Shown here piece after piece: positions 53,809 through 64,000 of a stretch of 64,000 nucleotides of DNA. A program made the position numbers and the translations under genes. The DNA comes from Isoetes taiwanensis (Eukaryota; Streptophyta; Lycopodiopsida; Isoetales; Isoetaceae): the NCBI GenBank assembly GCA_021234155.1, contig JAJEKV010000015.1, positions 962,852 to 1,026,851 on the forward strand, in the 5' to 3' direction. The notes beneath the pieces were generated by a model, which worked only from the letters and a program-made list of their open reading frames with translations, ran no database searches and was not told the origin of the DNA. Position 1 is the stretch's first letter. Each line of letters opens with the position of its first letter.

Positions 53809-55767
53809 GTATCCATTCTATGCACCGTAAATAGCCAAGTGGAAAACTGGAAACCCACCATTTACATGCATAAATACATACGACTATTATGGAGCCTCCA
53901 TCTCTCGCGAGTCCTTCTAATCTCTTGTTTCTCTAGCGGTATCTCCAGCCTCACATCCTCACATCTCGACATTCTAGTTCAAATCCATTCTAATTTGGAA
54001 GTACTCGACAGTGCCACTTTGCAAATAGCGAAGCAATTTTACATGATATAAAACTACCAATAATTTCAACAAAATGTGTGTTACTTCAAATAATAAACAC
54101 TTGTTGGTTAAGAAAATGTTACATATTACTTATGCCTACATCAATGCAAGAAACTATGTGAATGTGCGCAAATATCCATCGAACATATGCACGACCTTGG
54201 GCCTGACTATTCAACATCATATTCGAATGAGGTGTGTTTGTGCTTGAGCTGCTCAATTTTTCGTCATTTTAGCATGTCTTTTGGCACTTTCATTCTAGTG
54301 TATTTTCAGATGGTTGCCCTTTTATACATTTATCAAGCCATACGACTGCCATCATTTATAATGGCTCCTGAGGCATTGGCCGTCATCATTCAAAGCCTAT
54401 TCCTCTATCATGTATGTTAAAATTTTTATCTATCTATCCACCTATCATATAAGGTGGCGGCTCCATCAATGGTGGCGATCAAAATGAAGGTGCAGCTTTG
54501 ACCATATAATGTGGCCAGTTACCGTTGGTGTAGGTGGAGTCCTTGTTGGCGCACCAAATGAGAGGAAATGGCCACAATAAAATACCTTGCCGTCTTAGGG
54601 TTTGGCCACAATGGATTAGGGTTTCGCAAGTGTATGCGTTCCAGAATTGAGGCCATGGTGACTGTATGTTTTTTGTTGGCAAACAGGAGACGCCGTTGAT
54701 GGCGCTAGTTCTTTACCTCATTGGAGCCATGTTAAATCATGGGTTTTTACCTCGGTTCCCTCCAAGAATAGCTTGATTTCCTCCAAGAATAGGCTTCTCA
54801 ATGCTGTGGTATAGCTTGATCAGACCATCCATTAGCAGGATCTTGCTCTGCTGGATTGGATTGTCGACATGGCATATTCAAAGCCTTTGATTTTTGTGTT
54901 TCCTTAATTGCATCCAGATGAATGCTTAAATTCTGGTAACTGTTTCTGTATATACATGTAAAAATATCTTGAGAAGGCCTTGAGAATCGTTTTCCTATGT
55001 TCCTTCTCCAGTTCCAAGTTATGTTCTTTACATTTTCATAAAAATCAGTAGTGTGAGATTAAGCTTTGATGCACTTGTAGATTCGTTGCAAGAGGATTCA
55101 TTCTCTATGCTCTTTCCTTTCTAGTTTTGGGAAGCATTGGCACGCTTCAACTTTGATCCATTTATTTTTACTCATGCACCATGATTTCTTATCTCAACTA
55201 TTTTTATGACATGATTCTTTGGCTTTGTTGATGCAATAGATTGTATATGCTCAATACATTCTTTCTTTGGCTTGCTTTAGAAGGTTTTTATCAATTTTCT
55301 GCTCGCCTATTTCTGATTTTAAAGCTCAGAATTTCATGAAATAAATCTTAGAAATCAAAAGATCGTTGCTTTTCCTCCTTAGAAAAACAGATCTTCTAGG
55401 CCTTTTATTTTGGTCCGCAGAGCATCGAGCATTGGCAAAAAACTTGTTTTAAGTCCTGATACAGGATCTTGGACTAAAGAAGCTCTAGATTCTGCCATTG
55501 ATTCTGTTGAGGATGGAGTTTTTTCCATTAAAAAAGAAGCTCTCCATTTTGATTCCCACAGAGGATGACCATACGAGTATTTGTACCATATGAGCATTAT
55601 ACTCATATGTATAAAAGATGGTCATCATGATACAAAAAAATAATTGCACAAGGCAAGTTTTGAACTCATAACCTTCTGATACAAAAAAGTAATTGCACAA
55701 GGCAAGTTTTGAACTCATAACCTTCTAATTACAACTTTGCAGCTTTGTCAAGTGCGTTACCAATACT
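53809..55767. other. stretch without a recognisable gene; one tandem duplication
   Basis: No coding frame with a motif. At 55628-55730 a 51-bp block (AATTGCACAAGGCAAGTTTT, GAACTCATAACCTTCT) is tandemly duplicated just upstream of the gypsy LTR. Confidence 0.45.
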
Positions 55768-56039
55768 TGTTCAAGATATTTCCTTACATTCTCTTCATAT
55801 GCGGAGCTATTTCCAGAAGGTTCTAGAATATTCCAAAAACCATTGACTTAGATATATAGGGGCGCCTTCTTTTTGTCGAACCATTCTGGTTCAATGCCAG
55901 TCTTGAGCCTTCTAGGCATCTCTCTTGTGTGTTTTTGCTTGTATTCACTACGATATTCTTAATTCTTCATCGTACATCAGATTCTTTGTCGATCTTCACA
56001 TATTTCTTGTGTATTTTGTTTTTGCGTAGGTTCATGACA
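55768..56039 (+). repeat. 5' LTR of gypsy element (approximate)
   Basis: From TGTTCAAGATATTTCCTTAC to ATGACA. It matches 59949-60266 in GGTTCTAGAATATTC, TATATA(TA)GGGGCG or GAGGCG, GCCTTCTTTTTGT or TCTCCTTCTTGTT, and ATCAGATT. It is shorter than its partner by about 45 bases. The start is uncertain because similarity extends a few bases further left. Confidence 0.65.
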
Positions 56040-57150
56040 GTTTGAAGGATCTCTTACCGATTCTTGTCTTCTCTAATCCTAAGCATTTCTTTGTCCATAT
56101 TTGGTATTTTTTGTCCCTGTGGAAGAAATTTCATCCTTGTTACAAAGAAGTCCAAAATAGGTTTATGCAAGTGTATCAAGAAAGCTTGATAGATAATATA
56201 TGAAATAATTAATAATAAATCGAGCTTCATGAGATCAAAAAAGATCTCAAGAAAGGGGTAGCTTCTCATGGATCAGCCTCTAGTTCTGCATTGAGAAATT
56301 TGATCAAGATCCAAGCTCTGAGGTTTCCTGAATCTGATTTGGTTCGTTATTCGGCTCCACCCTCACAGGTATCCACGAATCATGAACAGGTCGAACTAGT
56401 TAGCTCTCTAATTTCTGGGCCAGCTTTGAGTTGGTATGCCCCTTGCTAGAGACGGGAGCTTCTGAGTTGCAAGATTTCACAGCAGTTCTTGTTGAACTTG
56501 AGATACTGGTCGGTAGCATACAACAGTTGCCAAACTTGGCAATCTCAGACAAGGTTCTCGTCCGGCTTCAGGTTATGCTTCTGAGTTCCGTCAAATTTTT
56601 ATAGATGCAGCCTGGGTTGATGCGGCCCTTCGAGACATGTTCTAAAGAAGGCTCCACGAGGACGTGAAGGATATGTTGCTGACCATAAAGGATTCCAGAA
56701 CCTTGGATGAAGCTTTGAAATTTGCAGTTTGTTGTGATAACTGTCTTTTTGAGCGTAGTCAAGAAAGACAAAATCAGCATGTTTCTCTAGTTCCACCAGC
56801 TCTAGTGGCCACAACAACCTCTGCACTACCCACAACTCTAAATCAAATGGTTGGGTGTCTTTGCAAATTGATCATGTAGTTCGAAGACCGAGAAGCAGCA
56901 CCGAAGAGAGGGTAGCTTCTGCCTCTATTGTGGTGGACTTGGCCATATCGCTCATAGATATTTATAGTTAAGCGACTAAATCAGTCGGTAAACTCCAGGA
57001 GTTGGTGCATGCAGTATTGTCTCTCAACAACTGACCACCAATTCTCAGACTCCTCCCACAGGTAGTGACGGATTTATTCCGTCAGATAAGGTCAATAACA
57101 AGTTTTTTATCACTATATCATTAGAGTCAAAGGTTGGGAGGTTAGATGCA

Positions 57151-57420
57151 TTGGCCCAACTTGATAGTGGTACTAATGCTTGTTTTATGGATAATGCATT
57201 CGCTACTAAACATGCCATCTCTAGAAGCAGGATCGAGCATCCTAGTTTTGTTGATATGATTGATAGATGTGAGATCTCCTCGGGTGCAGTCATTGAATGT
57301 ATTGCACCTTTTAAAGTTCTATTTGAGGGAGCATCTTGTAGCATTTCCTTCAATCTCATCACAATCCTACATGCACCAATAGTCTTCGGTCTTCCCTGGT
57401 TAGAGTTACATAACCCATAG
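57151..57420 (+). pseudogene. gypsy aspartic protease fragment
   Basis: Reads ALAQLDSGTNACFMD, then IDRCEISSGAVIE and VFGLPWLELHNP. The DSG active-site triplet is intact (DSGT). The flap and the terminal hydrophobic-G-LPWL segment match retropepsins of Ty3/gypsy elements. The frame is open for about 90 codons and ends at TAG 57418. It is isolated from gag and reverse transcriptase by stops. Confidence 0.75.
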
Positions 57421-57469
57421 ATTGATTAATGCTCTTGATCTTTCCGCTTTGCTAGTTCTAGATCTAGTC

Positions 57470-57720
57470 CCAGTTCTTCGCAGTTCTTGCCTCTGCGTCA
57501 GTATGTACTCCAACTCATGCAGTATCATGGGCTCCTGATTTTACTCTTGCTCATATTCCGGTTCCAGTTTCTGCTCCGTGTCTTGATCTGGTTCTTGTCT
57601 CTACTTCAGTCATGTTCTAGATGAGGTCACAGTTCTGGTTCTTACTTCAGTCCCTACTCCTGCTTCAGTTCTTGCTCTTACTCTTGCTCTTGTTCCTTCT
57701 CCTGTCCAAGCTCCTGTTGG
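57470..57720 (+). other. low-complexity Ser/Val/Pro-coding linker of the gypsy element
   Basis: Repeats of CAGTTCTTGCTC or CAGTTCTGGTTC type, typical of the region between protease and reverse transcriptase in such elements. Confidence 0.5.
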
Positions 57721-57759
57721 AAGCTTCATTCTAGTCACATCCTCAGCTTCGTATCTCGT

Positions 57760-58860
57760 AGATATCTCTCCACAAGTTTATAAATCTATATGACAAGATC
57801 CCAAGTTCAATTTGTGCATCAAAAGTAGGTATTTCGAGTGGATTCCAGTTGAATTGCATGTTGTATCCTAGTAGAGCCATTCTAGAACCTATTGTTCTAA
57901 ATATGAACTCTAATCAATGGACCCTAATTATAAGTTAGATGTATGTGTTTATGATTGGTTGTTATTCTTATTTATTATCAAGATTATATTGATATGATGT
58001 GGTTGATCGCATAGTGCACCATTGGTGTATTGGGAAGGGGGGTAGAGACCCAGTAGCCATTAGTAGATGATGCTCCTAGTTTAGACCCATAGAGCCCACC
58101 TGGATACGGAGGCTATTGAGTGACTGAGCACCACATAATGGGGTTAATGGCAAAGTGGAGGGAGGTCCCTGCTGAGCGGGGACCTATAGCGGTCTTGGCT
58201 TATAATCGGTCATTTCGTGTGGGCTTATAGTCGGTCATTCCTGGGTCAATGGTGTCGCCCTGACCCTCAAGAGTTGCAGGTGTTAGCCTGGCTCTTGTTT
58301 TGGGGAGTTCAGTCGGGTACGGACGTGTGTCGCCATGATCCTCTAGCTGCCCATGGAGCCACTGCATTTTGGCAGGGGGAGATGCAACTCTTCCTACCTC
58401 ATCGGATCGGGGAGATACAACTCGGAGTAGCCCCGTTAGGTGATACCATGGGATTACGTCTCCGGCAGGTTACAATCACGACAGAGCTTGATTTAGCCTA
58501 TCTGCAAAGTATACACAGGAGGGGCGGATGGAGTGGTAAACCCTAGCTATTGTCTGTTATTAGCCCAAGTTATTGCCATAACTCGATCTGATCTATCTGG
58601 AGACCCTAGCCTTCAGTCGATTCCCCTCTATTTCATATATTTGTTGTATAGTTGTATTTGATGACATGGATGGATGGATTATCCCTTTGAGGTAGTTTAT
58701 TTTTGTTGTTGTTATTGCTAGTGCTTACATTGTTATGTTTGCTTCTGCTGATGTAGGAGCGCATTGGGAACGGGCCAGAATGACACCTCCGTGTCCTCTG
58801 CTCGTTGTCTGGCCATCCCCAGATGCAGGTTAGACAGAGGGCCCATGTGACAGATGCTGT
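57760..58860. other. foreign insertion or linker between protease and reverse transcriptase
   Basis: Composition changes and no gypsy motif is readable. It includes GGTCCCTGCTGAGCGGGGACC (58166-58186), an inverted repeat, and two copies of CTTATA(A/G)TCGGTCATT (about 58199 and 58223). It could be a solo LTR or another insert; ends not determined. Confidence 0.35.
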
Positions 58861-58863
58861 TGG

Positions 58864-59500
58864 ATGGGGAAGGTCCTTCGATATATATGGTGGATTGTCG
58901 TATATAGCGCAAGGAGGATCACAACCGATGTTTTTGACAAGTTCAAAGCCAACAAGCTTATAGAGCATCATCCCTATGATTGGCCTATTGATCTCCAGCC
59001 AAAGATGATCCCACAATATAGCTCTATCTATGGTTTATCGCCAACAGAATTAGAGGCTTTGCGGACCTATATCGAGGAGAATCTTGCGATTGGATTTATC
59101 TGACATTCTCAATCACCTGCAGGGGCTCCTATCCTTTTTGTCTCTAAGAAGGACAATCCTTTGTGATTAGTTATAGATATCGCAGCCTCAGTATGATCAT
59201 TGTACACAATCGATATCCTCCTTCTCTGATTCCAAAATTACTTGAATGGATGCAAGGCGCACGATACTTTATCAAAATTGATCTTCGAGGCACCTATAAT
59301 CTTATTTGGATCAGAAAAGATGATGAGCAAAAGACAACCTTCAAATTTGGTAGGTCATTTTGAGTACAACGGCATGTCCTTATCAATGCTCCAATAGTAT
59401 TCTAGCACATGGCTAACGTTGTTTTTCGAGAGTTTCTAGATTTCTTTGTTATCATTCATTTAGATGATATTCCGATCTATTTGAAGACTCTAGAAGAGCA
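58864..59500 (+). pseudogene. gypsy reverse transcriptase fragment
   Basis: Reads HHPYDWPIDLQPKM, IYGLSPTELEALRTYIEEN, a TGA at about 59101, SQSPAGAPILFVSKKD, then in other frames the fingers-palm segment and KIDLRGTYNLIWIRKDDEQK. The catalytic block appears as IIHLDDIPIY (about 59452) where YLDD is usual. Several stops and shifts; inactive. Confidence 0.75.
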
Positions 59501-59784
59501 TGATGAACATGTCTAGAAGGTCCTTCAGAAGCTGCAAAAACATGAACTTTATGCAAGCTGGAGGAGTATCAGTTTGAGTACGATAATATCGAGTCCCTTG
59601 GCCATCGGATAACTCCTCATAGAGTCTCCATGGATGCCGCAAAGTGTCAACACTATTTTGAAGTGGTAAACACCTTCTTTCGTCCAAAAAATTTAGTGTT
59701 TTCTTGGATTTACCAACTTCTATCGGCATTTTATTCAGTATTATTTGGAGATTGCGCTTGCTTTAACATATCACTGCAAAGGAT

Positions 59785-59948
59785 GTGCCTTTTGAATGGA
59801 GTGTAAAAACAGAAACTGCTTTCGTTACCCTGAAGCATGCTTTTACCATGACACCACTTCTTCTTCATGCAAATTCTTCGGGCCCGCATGTTATCGAAAT
59901 GGATGCTTTTGATTTTGCTCTTAATGGTATCCTAGTGCTACCAATACC
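59785..59948 (+). pseudogene. gypsy RNase H start, fused to 3' LTR
   Basis: PFEWSVKTETAFVTLKHAF and then PHVIEMDAFDFALNGIL, the beginning of the Ty3 RNase H with its first catalytic Asp, runs straight into LTR sequence at about 59935-59949. Confidence 0.7.
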
Positions 59949-60266
59949 TGTTCAAGACATTTCCTTACATCTTTTTCACATGTGGGGCTGTTTCCAAAAG
60001 GTTCTAGAATATTCTAGAACCTACATGCATACGTGCCACTTGGCATGATCTTGTCCATTGAAGTGGCGCGATTCTGACAGTCGGCCTAAATATATATAGA
60101 GGCGTCTCCTTCTTGTTGAACCATTTCGGTCGCCAGTCTTGCGTATTCTTGTTGTTTTCATACCATTATATTATTGATTCTTTATCGTATATCAGATTAT
60201 TTGTGATCTTTGCGTATTTTGTGCATATTTTCAAGTATTTTCCTTATTTTTGCATAAGTAATGACA
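59949..60266 (+). repeat. 3' LTR of gypsy element (approximate)
   Basis: From TGTTCAAGACATTTCCTTAC to ATGACA. It contains TATATATATAGAGGCG, a TATA-like element, where the 5' LTR has GATATATAGGGGCG. Confidence 0.65.
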
Positions 60267-60679
60267 CAGACCACTCTCCGAATCCATGTGGTAGAACCAA
60301 CAATAATGTTGGTAGCATTCCAAAGGGATTGGCTATTGAGAAAGAAAATTTGCTTGTTTAATGGGCAGGTCATACTACGAATTTAGACATTACGAAACAA
60401 AGAGTTGCTGACAACTGAGATGACTACCATTAATAGATCCACTTGCTTTATGAATGGTTTGCCCAGAAAAAACTGGTAAAAAGCTCAATTTCATTAAAAT
60501 GGGACTCATCCATCAATTTGGGAAAACAAACACTCCTACATATCACATTAACATATCTGTCAATTTCATCAACAAGAAGGTATATAGTACATGTGAAGTA
60601 AATGCTAACTAACATCATTGCATTAGTGTGCAAGAGCCTACAATGATTACACATTTTACTTAACTTGATAACATGAAGC
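60267..60679. other. short stretch between the gypsy and copia elements
   Basis: No gene or repeat recognised. Confidence 0.4.
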
Positions 60680-61179
60680 TGTTAGAATTGAAAACTTTGA
60701 GCCCGGGAATTGAACCCAGATGAAAAACCAAGTTCAATCTTCTCCCTTTTACACCTGCTTAATATCCACAAAGGATTTACCTGCATAAATTGAATAGGAG
60801 CCCACAAAGGATACCCCACAAAGAATAGCACACAGAACTGTATTACCACACAGAGCAACAGAGCAGGACTGCCACTTATTACCACACAGAATATAAAACG
60901 ACACCTACAACCTGTTTACATCTCCTCCAGCTCCAAATCCGAGCATACAAGGATCCAAGTCCGCATCGGCAAATCCGGCCGGCTTCGCATACATGCTCGA
61001 CTGCTCAAAACCAAAACCACTTACTCGTTTGGCCACTTTTTCCTCTGTCATACTTTCGTCTACTTTCCCTCTTTTTTTATTATTTTTCCATGCAAAGTCC
61101 ATCTATAAATGTTAAGCAGGTGTAATATACAGCAATTGCCATCTGTTCAAAATTATCACTTAGGCATGTAACTCCAACA
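60680..61179 (-). repeat. 3' LTR of right-hand copia element
   Basis: About 500 bp with ends TGTTAGA ... TCCAACA in plus orientation, a near-perfect terminal inverted repeat. It directly follows the polypurine tract. The partner LTR lies outside the window. Near its outer end (60695-60722) the minus strand reads CTGGGTTCAATTCCCGG, a complete tRNA T-arm-like stem and loop with a B-box-like GGTTCAATTCC. Confidence 0.7.
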
Positions 61180-61180
61180 A

Positions 61181-61190
61181 TCTCCCCCTC
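61181..61190 (-). other. polypurine tract
   Basis: GAGGGGGAGA on the minus strand just before the LTR start TGTTGGAG. Confidence 0.75.
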
Positions 61191-61292
61191 ATGCCTAAGT
61201 GGTAATAATTCCAACCTCTTCTATTCCTAAATCCTTTTGAAATACTCTAAATTTAGGCTCGATAAGCTTTTAGAAGAATGTCGGCCTGACTT

Positions 61293-62912
61293 TCAGATTT
61301 CAAGGGGTCTATACAAGACGCTTATTTCTCCATTCTTTACTTGATCACGTACAAAGTGATTATGTAGCTCAATATGCTTTGTTCTCTCATGTAAGACTGG
61401 ATTCCTAGTCATGGCAATACAACTTGTACTATCACAATATAATGGTGTTGGCTTCTCTTGAACAATTCCTAATTCTGCTAGAAGTCGTCTAAGCCAGACA
61501 ATTTCTCTAGATGCAAGAGACACTGCTGCATATTCAGCTTCTGCTGTAGAAAGTGCAATAGAGGGTTGTTTCTTACTTTTCCAAGAGATAGCAGACCCTC
61601 CTAGCAAGCATGCATATCCAGACCTCGATCTACGAGTGTCTTGATCACCTCCCCAATCTGCATCTGCAAAGCCTTCAAGCAATAGACTTTCCAATCTCAT
61701 ACCATGTTCACGTCTGAATACAAGACCATAATTTTGAGTGCCTTTCAAAAATCTTAGAATACGTTTTGCGCATTTCCAGTGACCTTCACCGGGATTATTT
61801 AGAAATTGACTTAACACATTCACTCCATAAGAAATATCAGGACGTGTACAAATTGATACATATTGAAGACATCCAATAAGCTCTCTATAAGGTCGATTCA
61901 TCATGATATGCTCTTCTTCTTTTGTTTTGGGGCACATCTCAGAGCTAATTCTTTGCCCAGTTGCTACTGGAGTGTTTGCAGATTTACACTCTGTCATCCC
62001 AAATCTTTTAAGCATGCCTAAAATATTTCTTTTTTGAGTAATAGCTATGAATCCCCTTTTTTTATCTCTATGAACTTCCATACCTAATAACTGTTTAAGT
62101 TCCCCCAAGTCTGTCATTTGAAATCTTTTATTTAAAATATCTTTGCAATGCTTTAAGCAATCAATATCGTTAGCAGCCATAACGCAATCATCTACATATA
62201 CTGCAATTATGCAAAAGTATTCATTTTCCCTATAGATATAGACATTCCCATCCATATTCAATTTTCCAAACCCATGCGTTTTCAAATGATTGTCGATACA
62301 TACATACCACTGACGTGGAGCTTGTCTTAGGCCATACACCGCCTTTTGTAATTTCCACACCTTATCTCCATCAACTTCGTATCCAGGAGGCTGCTCCATA
62401 TAAATTTCTTCATCTAGATCTGCATTTAGAAATGCCGTGCTAACATCCATATGATGCAATTCTAAGTTGTGCATATTAGCAATAGCCATAATTGTTCTGA
62501 CACTTGTTAATTTAACAATCGGAGAGAAAGTTTCATCATAATCAATACCTTCCTTTTGAGTAAACCCTTTTGCCACCAGTCTAGCTTTAAATTTTTGAGT
62601 TTGTCCATCTGGCCCCTGCTTAATTCTAAAAATCCATTTATTCCCAACAACATTCCTGTTAGTAGGTCTGTCAACTAGTTTATACGTTCCTGTACATTCA
62701 AAAGAGCTTAATTCTGCATTCATTGCATCTTTCCATTTGTCAGAATCCAGACTTTCTATAGCTTCGCTATAGTTGCTCGGGGTATCAATTTCTAGCACAG
62801 ACATAAGAGCAGGAATTACCTGTTCAGTTTCCTCTGTATCATCTGTACGTTCAATAGTGCTTTTTCCTAGTACTTCTTCCAGTCTCATCCCTTCCATATC
62901 ATGAAGTATCAA
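61293..62912 (-). CDS. copia reverse transcriptase and RNase H, intact domains
   Basis: 539 open codons. Reverse transcriptase: VGNKWIFRIK, HHMDVSTAFLNADL, VYGLRQAPRQWY, catalytic YVDD in IAVYVDDCVMAAN, LGMEVHRDK. RNase H: FADADWGGDQDTRRSRSGY, LSTAEAEYAAVSLA, LYCDSTSCIAMTRN and HERTKHIELHNHFVRD. All catalytic acidic residues of both domains are present. It ends PLEI at 61293, close to the polypurine tract. The gag-integrase part of the polyprotein lies upstream and partly outside the window. Confidence 0.92.
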   Translation of the reverse strand: MILHDMEGMRLEEVLGKSTIERTDDTEETEQVIPALMSVLEIDTPSNYSEAIESLDSDKWKDAMNAELSSFECTGTYKLVDRPTNRNVVGNKWIFRIKQGPDGQTQKFKARLVAKGFTQKEGIDYDETFSPIVKLTSVRTIMAIANMHNLELHHMDVSTAFLNADLDEEIYMEQPPGYEVDGDKVWKLQKAVYGLRQAPRQWYVCIDNHLKTHGFGKLNMDGNVYIYRENEYFCIIAVYVDDCVMAANDIDCLKHCKDILNKRFQMTDLGELKQLLGMEVHRDKKRGFIAITQKRNILGMLKRFGMTECKSANTPVATGQRISSEMCPKTKEEEHIMMNRPYRELIGCLQYVSICTRPDISYGVNVLSQFLNNPGEGHWKCAKRILRFLKGTQNYGLVFRREHGMRLESLLLEGFADADWGGDQDTRRSRSGYACLLGGSAISWKSKKQPSIALSTAEAEYAAVSLASREIVWLRRLLAELGIVQEKPTPLYCDSTSCIAMTRNPVLHERTKHIELHNHFVRDQVKNGEISVLYRPLEI

Positions 62913-63378
62913 AAGATATCCCTTCTTTAAGTAATTCAGCTTCAGTCCTTCTCCTACATCTTATTGTCTCTGGCGCTGGTTCTATTTCACCATATGTATG
63001 CACAGGCAACTCTTCCTGTTCAGCTTCTTCTTCTTCTTCTTCTTGATTGACGACGATTCTCTCTTCCTCATCATCAAAATAATCTATCGGTTCCCAGTTA
63101 ACATCTTTGTCTGCATCTTTATCTGCATCTTGACCTTGTTTGTTAGTACTTAAAAACCGATCTTTGTATAAAATATTTTCAAAGAAAACAACATCTCGAC
63201 TTACAATCACTGCCCTTTTATTTGGATCATAGAGTCTATACCCTTTTGATTCCTTATCATATCCAACAAAATATGTTTCTTTACTTCTATCATCCAATTT
63301 TGATATACTATCACTTTTGAATATGCTAAACAACCAAAGGCTTTGAAGTCTTTTACCGATTGACGTTTGCCTGTCCAT
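62899..63378 (-). CDS. copia integrase C-terminal domain and acidic linker
   Basis: KLDDRSKETYFVGYDKESKG, YRLYDPNKRAVIVSRDVVFF, a run of acidic residues (EEEEEEAEQEE) and RRRTEAELLKEG. It overlaps both neighbouring frames; one-base shifts at each end separate them from the polyprotein. Confidence 0.85.
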   Translation of the reverse strand: MDRQTSIGKRLQSLWLFSIFKSDSISKLDDRSKETYFVGYDKESKGYRLYDPNKRAVIVSRDVVFFENILYKDRFLSTNKQGQDADKDADKDVNWEPIDYFDDEEERIVVNQEEEEEEAEQEELPVHTYGEIEPAPETIRCRRRTEAELLKEGISFDTS

Positions 63379-63998
63379 AGCTCGTCTTGAATCTGGCCAT
63401 TTAAGGCTTTACTTGAGATTTTATTTTGAACATAGAATGCAGTATTCACAGCTTCTGCCCACAAAAATTTTGGAAGACCTGCATGCTTTAACATAGCTCG
63501 TGCTGCTTCCATTACCGTTCGATTCTTTCTTTCAGAGACACCATTCTGCTGAGGGGTGCCACTGCAAGTTAATTGTCTCTTGATTCCTGCTTCTAAACAA
63601 AATCTTTTAAATTCATCTGATAAGTACTCTCCCCCTCTATCTGATCTTAAACATTTTAGTTTAGCACCTGTTTCACGTTCTACTTCTGCAAGATAAGCTT
63701 TAAATGAATTGAACACCTGACTTTTATGAGTTAAGAAGTACCACTTAGCTTTTCTTGTATAGTCATCAATAAATGACACACAATAGTATTTTCCACTAGC
63801 ACTTCTAACTCTCATAGGCCCACATACATCCGAATGCACTAGGGCTAGTCTTTCATTTACTCGTTCACCCTTAATAGGAAAAGGCTTTCTACTTTGCTTG
63901 CCCAACATACATCCATGACACGGAGTGTTTTCCTTACTATTTTCTGTAAACTTTAAACCGTCCAACTTCTGTTTTCTCATAAAAATTATATTTTTCAA
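63207..63998 (-). CDS. copia integrase catalytic core (5' end outside window)
   Basis: CHGCMLGKQSRKPF (Cys pair of the zinc domain), LVHSDVCGPMR, FIDDYTRK, CLRSDRGGEYLSDEF and PQQNGVSERKNRTV: the complete D-D-E triad. The region upstream is cut by the window edge. The frame shifts at GCLAYSK near 63330. Confidence 0.9.
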   Translation of the reverse strand: MKNIIFMRKQKLDGLKFTENSKENTPCHGCMLGKQSRKPFPIKGERVNERLALVHSDVCGPMRVRSASGKYYCVSFIDDYTRKAKWYFLTHKSQVFNSFKAYLAEVERETGAKLKCLRSDRGGEYLSDEFKRFCLEAGIKRQLTCSGTPQQNGVSERKNRTVMEAARAMLKHAGLPKFLWAEAVNTAFYVQNKISSKALNGQIQDELWTGKRQSVKDFKAFGCLAYSKVIVYQNWMIEVKKHILLDMIRNQKGIDSMIQIKGQ

Positions 63999-64000
63999 AT

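Larger units (their letters stand above)
55768..60266 (+). mobile_element. Ty3/gypsy retrotransposon, chromovirus-like, internally deleted
   Basis: Plus-strand order: 5' LTR; gag remains with GPALSWYA (about 56425) and a knuckle CLYCGGLGHIAHRY lacking its last cysteine (about 56920); retropepsin (57151-57420); a low-complexity linker; an insertion; reverse transcriptase (58864-59500); start of RNase H (59785-59948); 3' LTR. The RNase H frame runs directly into LTR sequence, so integrase and any chromodomain are deleted. Many stops. The reverse-transcriptase wording (YSSIYGLSPTELEALRTYI, SPAGAPILFVSKKD) resembles Tcn1-type chromoviruses known from fungi and non-seed plants (from memory). Confidence 0.75.
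61181..64000 (-). mobile_element. Ty1/copia retrotransposon, 3' part; continues past the window end
   Basis: Minus-strand pol from integrase to RNase H, polypurine tract and 3' LTR. Related to, but clearly different from, the 31-37 kb copia element in protein sequence and LTR. The frames are long and nearly intact, with single-base shifts near 63330 and 62905. Confidence 0.9.

Noticed and set aside
60690-60730. tRNA gene
   Set aside because: Only a T-arm is recognisable; no anticodon arm or acceptor pairing was found.

Overview
The window looks like nuclear DNA of a land plant with a large, repeat-rich genome. The only complete gene I can defend is an eight-exon receptor-like kinase with a SPARK-type ectodomain, a plant architecture. 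The rest is dominated by Ty1/copia, Ty3/gypsy and LINE remains. The gypsy reverse transcriptase reads like the Tcn1-type chromoviruses reported from mosses and lycophytes, so a fern or lycophyte is my best guess (inference).

Layout. 0-0.5 kb: LINE 3' fragment (-). 2.6-5.6 kb: decayed DDE-type transposase-like gene (-). 8.2-11.2 kb: decayed gene (+) related to a DNA methyltransferase gene that survives better at 41.1-45.2 kb. 15.2-16.0 kb: LINE 3' fragment (+). 17.1-18.3 kb: small three-exon candidate gene (+). 19.1-21.1 kb: truncated copia element (+). 22.6-24.2 kb: second decayed copy of the transposase family (-). 25.2-27.2 kb: unrecognised multi-exon remnant (+). 27.9-30.1 kb: duplicated exon-like blocks and a receptor-kinase fragment. 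30.1-38.4 kb: a different DDE-like gene (-), split by a young copia element (31.1-36.85 kb). 38.8-41.1 kb: best copy of the first transposase family (-). 41.1-45.2 kb: beta-class DNA methyltransferase gene (+), divergent from it. 45.7-48.0 kb: dispersed repeat copies. 48.7-51.5 kb: the kinase gene (-). 52.75-53.8 kb: unit with inverted repeats. 55.8-60.3 kb: internally deleted Ty3/gypsy element (+). 60.7-64.0 kb: a further copia element (-) running off the window.

The most interesting signal is a two-gene unit: a DDE-type transposase-like gene and a beta-class adenine/cytosine-N DNA methyltransferase gene, transcribed divergently. The 14-base palindrome CTATGCGCGCATAG is scattered through their introns and the space between them (nine exact and about nine degenerate copies in 6.3 kb), six of them phased at about 40 bp. 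An older copy of the same layout lies at 2.6-12.6 kb. It carries a different dispersed motif, CCCAATTT, often as AAATTGGGCG and CGCCCAATTT facing each other, again in intron-like gaps and spacers. I infer a mobile element that carries its own methyltransferase and lineage-specific palindromic sites. The reading of the sites as methylation or transposase-binding targets is speculation.

Several otherwise readable frames carry single-base shifts. That is either real decay or residual assembly error, and it decides whether the methyltransferase, transposase and copia genes should be called broken.
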